A DNA stretch of 19,366 nucleotides from Acanthamoeba lenticulata (Eukaryota; Discosea; Longamoebia; Acanthamoebidae). Shown here piece after piece: positions 1 to 8,113 of this stretch. Positions within the stretch are counted from its first letter, which is position 1, and every line of letters starts with the position of its first letter. The stretch lies in the NCBI GenBank assembly GCA_002179805.1, contig NAVB01003948.1, positions 1-19,366 on the forward strand, in the 5' to 3' direction. A model generated the notes under the pieces. It had not been told where the DNA came from. It did not search any database and saw only the letters and a list, made by a program, of their open reading frames with translations. A program made the position numbers and the translations under genes.

Positions 1-95
1 AAAATTAACATTTATCAATAATAGGAGCGTAAATAATTTGCAAACAAATCATGTTTAACAATTATAATTGTAAAAAATAAAATAAAAATGAGGAC

Positions 96-1415
96 CTGAT
101 CGTGGAGGGTGTTGCGCTGGTTGAGGTCAGCCGGGCTGGCCTGGCCCTGGATCATGGCGGCCGTCAGGTGAATCTCCTTCTCCGGCGCGTTGGTGATCAC
201 CTGCGCCCCCCCCCCAAACCCCAAACCAAACGCACGCATTCCGCACATAGTTTCAGCCCTCCTTGGCCACAAGCCACCAAGAGGGAGGTGTGGAGGTGGT
301 GTCCTCGGGACCTCATTGGGGCGCTCGAGCTTCTTCTTGAGGATGGGATCGACGATGTAGTTGACGCGGACGGTGACGATCTTGGAAAGGCTCACCGTCT
401 TGAAGATGTACTCGCGCACCACGTCGGGCAGCTCCACGACCCTGTGCCCCAACCCCCCAAGCCGCGTCAGCCCGGGCGCATTCCTTGCATGCCTTTGGAC
501 GCGCTTTGGCGCGAAGAGGACGCACGCGCGGCAGTTGACGAGCTTGTCGTTCCAGTCCTTGGACTCGCGCGCCAGGCGGATGATCTGGCGGATATCGTAC
601 AGGTCTGCCGTTTGCAGCAAAAACACCTGCTCGTCCACCCCACACGCGCGCCGGGTGTGAGTGCATTCCATGCATTCCTGATCAGGAGTTTGAGCCAGAC
701 AGCCAAGGCTGGAGGGAGTGGTCCTCACCGTGCGCTGCATGAGCGACTTGGCGGCGCCGAGAAGCGACTTCTTGGCCTCCTTGGAGATGGGATTGTCGGC
801 GATGGTCTGGATGTCCCGGTTGATGGCCGCCACGCACTGCTGCAGCTCCTGTGGTGTTTGATTGAAATGATGTATCGTCAGCGATGGCGCCATCAGAGAG
901 AGAGAGAGAGAGAGACACCGGCAAATGCCGTTCGTTGCCTGCGGACCTTGGTGGATGCAAGCATCTCCTGCTCCATCTTCTTGTCGAGCTCGCCCCACAT
1001 GGCGGCCTTCTTGGTCGCTGTTGCGCGGCCACGAACGCACCGCAATCGCCACAGAGGCACCATTACCATCAACGGTCAATGACAAAGGGCATCACCACCA
1101 CATGAGTTCCAACGCATTGAAGCAAAGGACGAAATGGTGAACTAGGGGAACACGTGTACGTACCCAGGTCGGCGAGGAACTTCATGGCGTGGACGAGCGG
1201 CTCCGTGTTCAACGACTTGAGCTGCAGCCGCCGACACATCAAGTTCGTGAATCAATCACAAACAAATCAAGGGGAACGCGAGATGAAAGGAGAGGGTCAC
1301 AGCAGCCTACCTTGGCGCCAGTCTCGTCCGCTTCTGTGGAGAAGAGCACGCACTGCAAGATGCAGTCCGCAATTGCTTCCAGCACTTCATCTACAGTGGC
1401 TTTACTTGCCTGCAT
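96..1415 (-). CDS. Vinculin/alpha-catenin-like helical protein, N-terminal part (gene runs off left edge)
   Basis: Spliced minus-strand gene with its 5' end inside the window. Modelled exons: 1415-1311, 1221-1164, 1017-947, 848-729, 626-526, 441-312 and 200-96, giving 230 codons with all phases matching. ATG at 1415 opens the frame (MQASKATVDEVLEAI...). After 96 a donor (CAG|GTCCTC) starts an intron, and no AG follows before the left edge, so the gene continues beyond it. The product is almost all amphipathic helix. The stretch LLQTADLYDIRQIIRLARE (about residues 125-143) resembles the region of the vinculin and alpha-catenin head that reads 'LLxxADxxDVxKIIRxxR' in that family. If correct, it is a cytoskeletal adaptor acting at actin-linked membrane sites. 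The family call rests on remembered similarity only; another helical-bundle protein is possible. Three of its seven donors are unusual GTCC. The upstream gap to the OGFOD1 stop is only 127 nt. Confidence 0.55.
895..914. repeat. (AG)n microsatellite in an intron
   Basis: A run of about ten AG units lies in intron 3 of the vinculin-like gene. On the coding strand it is a (CT)n tract upstream of the acceptor at 849-850, so it may serve as polypyrimidine sequence. A similar tract sits in a RasGAP-gene intron at 18900-18914. Confidence 0.85.
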
Positions 1416-1542
1416 CTTTCTTGTTTGTACAACTCAAATGCCAGAAGCAACCGTGTGGTTGTTCTTGGTTGCTGTCCAATTAATTTGGCTTGATTTCTTG
1501 ATTTCTTTCTTTGTATTTCTCTTTGCTTCGGCCACATTCCGA

Positions 1543-3872
1543 TCATTCCTGACCTTCCTCGTCTTCGTCCTCTTCTTCGTCTTCGCTCTTCTTGTCCTCT
1601 TTAAAGACAAGAGAGAAGTCGTATCTGATGTCGTGACAGTGATGGTTCATGTACTTGATGAAGCGCATGGTGCCCGGATCTCTGAAGGTGAGGGCAAGCG
1701 AGTTCGGGTTGCACGGCACCGTAAGAAGCTCCGTGTCCGAATCCATGTACACCAACTGGCCGCCGCTCTCCTGCATCATCACCATCATCACCAACAGCAT
1801 CACCAACATCACATCAGCCATCGTCGTCTTTTATTGCTCCTCCATTAGGGAGGCAACTGGTACCAGCGGGACGGTGTTGGTGGCGCAGCAGAGGACGACG
1901 TCGAGCGCATACTCGTCGGTGGGTTGGTCCTGCACCAGCGTGTACGTGCCCGGCCGGAAGCACCGCACTGCCCCGGCCCGGCCCGAGTCAGTTCAATGCG
2001 CCGTGCTTCGTCGCCGTGGCGAAGTTTGGGGGAAGCAAAGGCCTTTCAAGGATGGGATGTACCTTGGCTGCTGCATCGGACGAGGTCGTTCTGGGTGATC
2101 TTCTTGAGGTAGTCGAAGAAGGCCTTCGACCGGAGGAACTGCTTGCACTCCTTCACAATGTCGTTCTGCTCCCCAACAATTTTTTTTTTTTGTTTGTTTG
2201 TTTGTTTGTTTTTGGGTTGTGAGAGATGACCTCATAAGAAAAGAAAAAGAGTTAAATGCTCATTTTTTGGGGAGGGTCTCACCTCTTGGCCATCGGGCAG
2301 GAGCTGGTAGTGGCGCTTGTTGGCCGGGCCGTGGAGGGCCCAGGGCTGGTCGTGGAGGACTTCAACGAGCTGCACGAATCGATCGGCCTGCAGGAAGTTG
2401 TGCAGCTCAATGCTTTGCTCGGCCTCAAACTCGGCCGCGATCTCGGCCACGTTCTTCGGGTCCAGGTACGTCGGGTCGAGCCACTCGGCGAGCACCTTTT
2501 TGGCAGCTTGCTCCTCGTCCTCGTCCACAGAGGATGAAGCTGAAGCCGAAGAGGAAGAAGAAGAAGATGCCGCATCGGCTCCGAGAAGCTCACGCGTGGG
2601 GATGGGCTCGAGCTCAGGGAGCGGCGGCTCCTGGTAGTGCGGCGGGCGCGCGATGGGCGGTCCGTGGAACCAGCCGCTGATGGAGAGCCGCTCCTTGTCG
2701 GCCGACAGCACCTCGGCCACCTGGTGGTAGGAGACCGGGTTGACTTCAAACATGAAGAACGAGTTCCAGGCGGGCGTGTAGGAGCCCACGATGTTGTGCG
2801 GCTCGCCATGCTCGTCGACGCCAAACAGGTCCAGCGTGCCCCCGTCCTCCTCGGTCCAGTCCTTGGGTACGAGGTAGAGGATGTAGGCGATGCGCCTGCC
2901 CTCGAGCTCGTCATCGTGGCACAAAAGCGTGGAGCCGTCGATGTAGCGCGCGCAGGACATGTCGATGGTGTCGTTGAGCCCGCTGATGCCCGTGCTGCTC
3001 TGCAGCCAGCCGCGGAACTGCTCGCTGTAGAGGAGCTCCTTGAGCTTGCTCACGTGCGGCGTGGTACAGCCCTGAGTAGAGGGATGAAGAAGAAGTTGGT
3101 GAGCCGCAGCCTGCGCGTGAACACAGGGCCAGGCCATGCGGAGCGCACCTTGAGGTCATTACTTTGGAGGAAGTCGTAGAGGTCGTTTGATTTTTGGAGG
3201 TAGTGCAGATCCATGACCTCTTCCTTGAGGCCGTCGAGGAAGCCTTCATCGAAGACGTCGCGTAAAAGGACGTGTGGGAAGGGGTCGGTAGCCGTCTTCT
3301 CAAAGGAGGCCTTCACCTCGGTCGCCACCGCGTCCCCCTGGTACTTTGCACTCAGGATGACCTCTGGTGGTATGCGCGCGTTTGCTCCTGGAGGAAACGG
3401 GTGGTCATTACGTTTGCCTCCCGCTTCATGGCGAGTGGCTGGTTGGGTCCACTTGCATGTGTGATCGGAGCAATTCTGTGTAGCGCGTACCATGTGTTTT
3501 GTTCCGCTTGACTGGCGCTTCTTCGTCAATGTCCTTTCCCTTCCTGTCTTCCTTCTCCGTCCGGGCACGTTTGGTCGAGGGTCGCTGCGGTGGCGGGCAA
3601 ACGGACATCGAATCGTTCTCATTTTCTTCATCTTGCCCGATGAGGTCTGCTAATTCGTGCACAAGCAGCAACGGAAGCTTGAATTGGTCCCGTTGGGCTT
3701 GTGGCAGGGCCTTCCAATGCGAGAGATGAGTGACCCAATTCTGTGCGAGTCGCTCTATCAGCTCGTCAACCTCCTTTTGGGGTCGCCCGAACTTGGCACC
3801 CAATCGAGTGAGGACCGCCTTAATTTCCTCATCCTCCTTTGCCCCTACTTGAGCCTCCGATCTGGCCTCCAT
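1543..3872 (-). CDS. OGFOD1: OGFOD1/Tpa1-type 2-oxoglutarate- and Fe(II)-dependent prolyl hydroxylase
   Basis: Complete six-exon gene: 3872-3491, 3387-3149, 3071-2283, 2165-2063, 1967-1864 and 1770-1543 (TAA). All phases match and the product is 614 aa (human OGFOD1 is about 540). The family hydroxylates a proline of ribosomal protein uS12 and affects translation and stress responses. The catalytic domain shows the iron ligands in CHDDELEGRR (about His259 and Asp261) and in SYHQVAEVL (about His323), and the 2-oxoglutarate arginine in ERLSISGWFHG (about Arg335). A second, inactive-type jelly-roll domain follows, ending with SNSLALVY-like 'NPNSLALTFRDPGTMRF'. A Ser-rich and acidic linker lies between them. 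The first about 128 residues are an extension: a predicted helical segment (about 12-70), then KRARTEKEDRKGK, which looks like a nuclear localisation signal. The start MEARSEA at 3872 was chosen as the first ATG of the continuous frame near the exon; the frame is open upstream to 4127 but overlaps the GATA gene. Confidence 0.93.
2179..2216. repeat. T-run plus (TTTG)n tract in OGFOD1 intron
   Basis: A long T homopolymer followed by about five TTTG units fills most of intron 3 of the OGFOD1 gene (2282-2166), upstream of its acceptor on the coding strand. It is a simple-sequence tract and shows the strong base contrast between introns and exons here. Confidence 0.8.
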
Positions 3873-4026
3873 CGCACGCAGAGATATAAAATTTTGCAGT
3901 TGTTTTCTCAAAATGAAAAATGTCCAAAACAAAACAAAAAATAGGGCACAGACCAGTCGCCACAAAAGGGAAGAACAGTGCCCACTGGGAGTCTTTTTAA
4001 GGGCCGGTTGCCCACCGGGCTGGATG

Positions 4027-4694
4027 TCAATTGAGCAAGAAGGAAATGCTGGCACGCTGAAGCGTTGAAGGTTGCTGCTGCTGCTCTTGAACCTGTCTGG
4101 GCACCGACGTTGGTCGTCCCGGCACAACTCTGGTGCTTCTTCGGAAGCGGATTCCGCATGCGTTGCAAAGCCTGCATGAGAACGCCATCATAGCATCAGC
4201 AACCAAGTCAAGCGTGGGCGTTGAGACTACAAGGGGAGACAGTACGTGGAGGCCCCACATGGACCAGAGCGCCACTGGCTTGTGAACTGGGTGTTACAGC
4301 CGCGACAGTACCTGTTACTGAATGTCTTTTTGGTCCGACCCAACGTGACCGAAGGTTTTCTTCGTTGCTCGTGCTCCTTTTCAGGGGTCTTGGTTGTGTG
4401 CACGTCGGAAAGGTCGAGTTGGTGCGATTTCGCTGGTGATGAAGTTGGACAGTATGATGAAGACTGGAGCGACTGATGGCCGGCGTATGTGTTCAACTCT
4501 GCATGGTACTGGTGAAGAAGGTCGTTTTCCACCGAGGTGAGGCCGCCAGGGGTGAAGAGCTTCCGCGAAAGATATAAGATGGCGTTCGCTAGGAGCACAG
4601 TTCGCTCTGTGTGTGCGTATGAGTATTTACCCCCTTCTTGATGAAGAAGGTCGGCTGCAGCATCGTGTGTGTTGAAGTGAGAAGAACGGTCCAT
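4027..4694 (-). CDS. GATA-type zinc-finger transcription factor, small
   Basis: Two exons, 4694-4246 and 4171-4027 (TGA), give 197 aa. The splice joins the two halves of one GATA finger exactly: CRGCNTQFTSQWRSGPCG in exon 1, then LCNACGIRFRRST in exon 2. The zinc ligands are about Cys130, Cys133, Cys152 and Cys155, a C-x2-C-x18-C-x2-C spacing. That loop of 18 is usual in plant GATA factors; animal fingers usually have 17. A basic and Gln-rich tail follows (RRSTRVVPGRP... QEQQQQ). The product should bind WGATAR-type DNA in the nucleus. The start chosen is the ATG at 4694 (CACCATGG context). A further in-frame ATG at 4745 would add 17 residues, but it lies only about 10 nt from a TATA-like box and may not be transcribed. 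The N-terminal region has no domain I recognise. The stop is 154 nt before the OGFOD1 ATG. Confidence 0.88.
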
Positions 4695-4745
4695 GGTGGG
4701 AGGCGCTTCGTCGGCTTGGTGGGTGCAGTGTACTCTATGAAACAT

Positions 4746-5098
4746 TGAAGCCTCCTTTTTATATTTTTATTCTATTTTATGGGTGGCGATGGGTGGTGAC
4801 ACCAAGTGCCATCACTTGTTCGTAGCACGAGAAGAGCTTTTTTGGCGCCTTCGACTAGTCTGACTGCCATGTTATTCAGGGGCAACGTGTGATGCCTAGA
4901 CCCTCGGCTACTGAGGGTCCAATGGTGCGCGCAAGGGGCGGATCTTGCCAGCAGCGACCAAGAACGTCGGAACCAACCACCGAAAAAACAACACTAGTAT
5001 CCGGTTCGCTGGCTGAAGAAGGCAAAGGCGCCACCTCATAGGAGCGCAACGAGAACTTGAGATCTTGCGTTGTTGCGTCCTTTCCGGCCTCGGTCCAG
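4746..5098. other. 353-bp intergenic region between LOTUS-RGG and GATA genes
   Basis: This gap holds the 3' flank of the LOTUS-RGG gene and the promoter of the GATA gene, with an AT-rich stretch near 4755-4780. A minus-strand reading frame (5235-4876) stays open through part of it, but in a different frame from the LOTUS protein. It starts inside that protein's repeats and shows no recognisable domain, so I do not call it a gene. I see no RNA gene or repeat element. Confidence 0.6.
4756..4763 (-). promoter_or_regulatory. TATA-like box upstream of the GATA-factor gene
   Basis: The minus strand reads TATAAAAA here, followed by GG. It sits 62-69 nt before the ATG at 4694. With initiation about 30 nt downstream of a TATA box, transcription would begin near 4730, which favours 4694 over 4745 as start codon. 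This is a sequence match only. Confidence 0.45.
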
Positions 5099-6358
5099 TC
5101 AGACGACTCTTCCTCCTGCACCTCCGCGACCACGGCCTCGGCCTCGGCCCCGTCCTCGTCCTTCAGGGTGGTGTGGTTGTGGCCCGCTTCTAGGCAGATG
5201 TGTTGTTGAGTCACAGACAGCTCCTCCGCGACCACGGCCTCGGCTTAGACCCCGTCCTCGTCCTTCAGGGTGGTGTGGTTGATGGGACGATCCAAAGCTT
5301 TGATGTTGCGGCCCGCTTGGGTGCGATAGGCGTAGTGTTGGGTCACAGAAGGCGTCACTTCGCCCACGGCCCATTGGCGGTCGAAATGCTACACTCGCAT
5401 CATGATGTGCGTGAGGAGGAGTGACGAGGGTGATGAGTGACTTGAGGTTCTTCTTCTTGCGTGACTCGGCGACGTGGAAGACCGACCGCTGCTTCTTGAG
5501 GAAGGAGGTGAGCGAGCCACAGCCGGCGTGGCCAAAGGGCACGCCGCAGTCGCGCTCGAAGCGCTGCCGCAGCACGGCGAGCGTGAGCCGCTGGTCACGC
5601 GCCTCGCTCAGGATGGCCCGCAGCGCGGCCACCACGCTCGCTCGGTCGGTGATCTCGTGCTTGACGTTGCCGCGTAGCAGAATCCAAGGATTTGTGCACC
5701 CGTCGTCTCCACCATCATCATCATCTTCCTCTTCTTCGCCACGCTCACTGTTCACGTTGATGATCGAGATGTCGGCCAAGAGCGGCTGCTGCTGCGCCTG
5801 ACGCGGCAGGACGAGGAACACTTGATCGTGGGCAAGGAAGAAGCCGAGGTCGGGCGCGTTGTGGAGGCCGCCGCAGACGTGAGCCATCATGTCCCGGGCG
5901 TCGCGGTATCGCGCGCGTAGGACGCAGCGCAACACGAGGCCAGTGGCGACCTCCAGCAGCTCGGCATTGATGAAGCGCCTCGCGATGGCGCAGAGGGACT
6001 CTTCCTCGGCCGACGGGCAGGGTCGGTTGTAGCGAAAGATGATGCTGAAGAGCTCGTGCTCCGAGAAGGAGGACTGCGACCGCATGTGGGCCTGCACGAG
6101 CGGAATGGCGGCGAGAGTAGCGAGGTTGGTCTCATCGTCAAAGTCGAATCGAAACGAAGAAGCCTTGAATCGAGCATAAAGCGAATCGAGCCGCAAGGGA
6201 TTCATCTCGACTGAAATTTCAACTTCGTCTAATGCCGCTGCATCGTCGCCCCCCACCTCCACGTGCAGCGAGATACTCGAAGCGTCGCTTGTAATTTCGA
6301 TCTCCACCCCAGCAGACTCGCTCACGACGTCCACCTTTACCGTGGCCAGCTGTTCCAT
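5099..6358 (-). CDS. LOTUS/OST-HTH domain protein with C-terminal RG/RGG repeats (probable RNA-binding protein)
   Basis: Single uninterrupted frame of 419 aa from ATG 6358 to the stop at 5099. Residues about 236-308 fit the LOTUS (OST-HTH) winged-helix pattern: helices around SVVAALRAIL and LAVLRQRF, then GCGSLTSFLKK and VFHVAES. LOTUS domains bind RNA (including G-quadruplex forms) or DEAD-box helicases in germ-granule and RNA-turnover proteins. Residues about 330-419 carry repeated PHHPEGRGRG and GRGRG blocks, a typical RNA-contacting and arginine-methylation segment. Residues about 50-190 look like a helical domain I cannot name, and residues 206-220 are a Glu/Asp run. The role inferred is cytoplasmic RNA binding. 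It is intronless, unlike most neighbours, and begins 45 nt downstream of the small membrane-protein gene on the same strand. The C-terminus could differ if a 3' intron was missed. Confidence 0.8.
   Translation of the reverse strand: MEQLATVKVDVVSESAGVEIEITSDASSISLHVEVGGDDAAALDEVEISVEMNPLRLDSLYARFKASSFRFDFDDETNLATLAAIPLVQAHMRSQSSFSEHELFSIIFRYNRPCPSAEEESLCAIARRFINAELLEVATGLVLRCVLRARYRDARDMMAHVCGGLHNAPDLGFFLAHDQVFLVLPRQAQQQPLLADISIINVNSERGEEEEDDDDGGDDGCTNPWILLRGNVKHEITDRASVVAALRAILSEARDQRLTLAVLRQRFERDCGVPFGHAGCGSLTSFLKKQRSVFHVAESRKKKNLKSLITLVTPPHAHHDASVAFRPPMGRGRSDAFCDPTLRLSHPSGPQHQSFGSSHQPHHPEGRGRGLSRGRGRGGAVCDSTTHLPRSGPQPHHPEGRGRGRGRGRGRGGAGGRVV
5110..5345. repeat. Degenerate tandem repeat, about 105-130 bp, two copies
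   Basis: Two imperfect copies lie around 5117-5215 and 5221-5345. Shared blocks include CCTCCGCGACCACGGCCTCG and CCTTCAGGGTGGTGTGGTTG, and both copies end with TGTTG(A/G)GTCACAGA. The repeat encodes the duplicated PHHPEGRGRG... CDxTxxL unit at the C-terminus of the LOTUS-RGG protein. An internal insertion of about 25 bp distinguishes the copies. It fits unequal exchange in a coding minisatellite. Confidence 0.8.
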
Positions 6359-6403
6359 TCTCGTGTAAGAAAGAAAACTATGTACAATTTATATTCTTGC
6401 TCT

Positions 6404-6757
6404 TCACGAGCGCGTTTTGGATGAAAGTCGCCTAAAGAAACCACTCGCGAGCCCCTTTTCCTTGATGTTTGTGGGCTGTGCATCAGCAGTCTCCAGTGCC
6501 TCGCCGCCAGAGGAATATCGCTCCCGCGAGCCCGCGCGCCGGTGACCTTCCTCTTCTTGAGGCGAGGTTTTGAAGAGGTGCAAGGTGAGCGTCTTCTCCT
6601 TTTCATCGTACTTGAAAGCAAGATCGAGATCTTCGGGGTGACTTCGGCCGGTCCGCTGGCCTTGCGAGAGGAACATAAAGAGCAGAACAACCATCAGCAT
6701 GACAAACACGCCATAAAACGTGCGTCGCTGGCGCTCATCCACAGGCGGCAGCAACAT
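6404..6757 (-). CDS. Small single-pass membrane protein, function unknown
   Basis: One open frame of 117 aa from ATG 6757 to the stop at 6404. I do not recognise the family. After the short N-terminus MLLPPVDERQRRT comes one hydrophobic segment, about residues 14-32 (FYGVFVMLMVVLLFMFLSQ), then a polar, charged tail of about 85 residues rich in Lys, Arg, Glu and Ser. Arg-rich residues before the segment suggest either a signal-anchor or a tail held on one membrane face. It is packed between the sirtuin stop (84 nt upstream) and the LOTUS gene (45 nt downstream), all on one strand. The hydrophobic segment and tight fit between real genes support it as coding. It could instead be an exon of a longer transcript. 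Confidence 0.6.
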   Translation of the reverse strand: MLLPPVDERQRRTFYGVFVMLMVVLLFMFLSQGQRTGRSHPEDLDLAFKYDEKEKTLTLHLFKTSPQEEEGHRRAGSRERYSSGGEALETADAQPTNIKEKGLASGFFRRLSSKTRS

Positions 6758-6841
6758 CTTTCTTTCCAGCTGATGAGCAAAAGAAAGAACTTTCGCATTG
6801 TTTTGTATTTTTACAAATAAATAATCAAATCATTTTCACCC

Positions 6842-8082
6842 TCAAGGCGGTGGGCAGCCCGGCCCGTAGTGGTGAAATTGGAAGGGGAAGGGGCTCGGCA
6901 TCGGTGGCGACGATGACGATGGCAGCAGCGGCAGCGGCGGCAGAGGCGTGGGTGGCGCTGGGGCTGCTGTCAGTGGTCCCCACGCGAACATTGGCGCGTG
7001 GGGTCCCCACCAGTCCCCACCGGTACTGGCCCCACCCGGTGGGAGGCTCACTGGCCACGCCGGTCTCGCCGCGCTCTGCGCCCCCAACAGCGACATGCTG
7101 GCCTCCATGGGCGAAGAGGACGATGGCGCAGACAACGACGGCGCGAGGGCAGGAGCCATAGTGCTGCTGCTGTTGCTGCTGGCCTCGGCCGCCACCACGG
7201 GGGCAGGCGACGGCGCGACGACGGGGGTCGTCGCGGGCATAGGCGCGCTCTCTGGTGGGTTGCATCGCAGGTGCTTGCCGATGCCCAGAAGGGCCTCCAG
7301 CGCGCCCATCTTCATGGCGATGTGGCCTCGCTTCATCTTCCCGCGGAAATTGGGGTTGATGCGAATCAACTTGACTGCATTCCGCACATGCCACAGAGGA
7401 GGGTTAGCCGCAAGGGCCAGGCAGGGGGCTCATGTGGGCGTAAGCGCGCGCGCACCAGAAGGGTTTTCGCGGATCATGAGCTCTGCTTCGATCCGGAGCG
7501 AGTGAAGTGAGTCGCCGCAGCCCAGCTCGACCACCACCAACTTGGCCGCGCTCTTCCGTCGAGGCTGTCGCGCCGACGGCGCTGTCTTAGCCGCTGTCGC
7601 CGCCTGCTCGTCCTCCTCGGCTGGCTGCGACGCCGCGGCTTCTGTCGCTGTCGCCGCCGCGGCCGCGCCGCCGCTCTTGCGCTTGCGCTTGACACGGATC
7701 TCACGCCACTCGTCGAGCCGCTCAAAGTCCTCCTGGTCCTCGTGCAGGAAGCTATGCTGCTGCCTCTTCTGTGGCGACTGCTCGCACGACGGCGACGACA
7801 GCGACAGCGAGGATGAAGAGGACGACAGCGACAAGGCGAGCTGCGACGCGTCTGAAGAGTCTGCCGCGTCGTGCTGCTGCTCCTGCGCTTGGTCGCCGTC
7901 CTCGGCGCCGCGCATGACGCGCTTGAGCCATCGCAGCAGGCGCCGCTTCTGCTCGAGCGACCGACCCTCGACCCACGTGTCCTGCGTGTCGGCCGCCAAC
8001 GACACGTTGGGCCTGTGGCAGTGCGCCGCGCGTGAGTGGCACTGCGCAAGAGGGGGGAGGAACCCAGCGGCGCCATAATGTA

Positions 8083-8113
<31 letters not shown>

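Noticed and set aside
102..1082. Long plus-strand open frame opposite the vinculin-like gene
   Set aside because: It is the antisense shadow of GC-rich exons, runs through modelled introns, and has no recognisable domain.
2198..2680. Plus-strand open frames opposite the OGFOD1 main exon
   Set aside because: They overlap the strongly supported catalytic exon on the other strand and are low-complexity Arg/Gly/Pro products of GC-rich sequence.
4876..5235. Minus-strand 119-residue frame overlapping the LOTUS-RGG 3' end
   Set aside because: It uses another frame of the RGG repeat DNA, lacks a known domain, and I found no convincing splice that joins it to the LOTUS gene.
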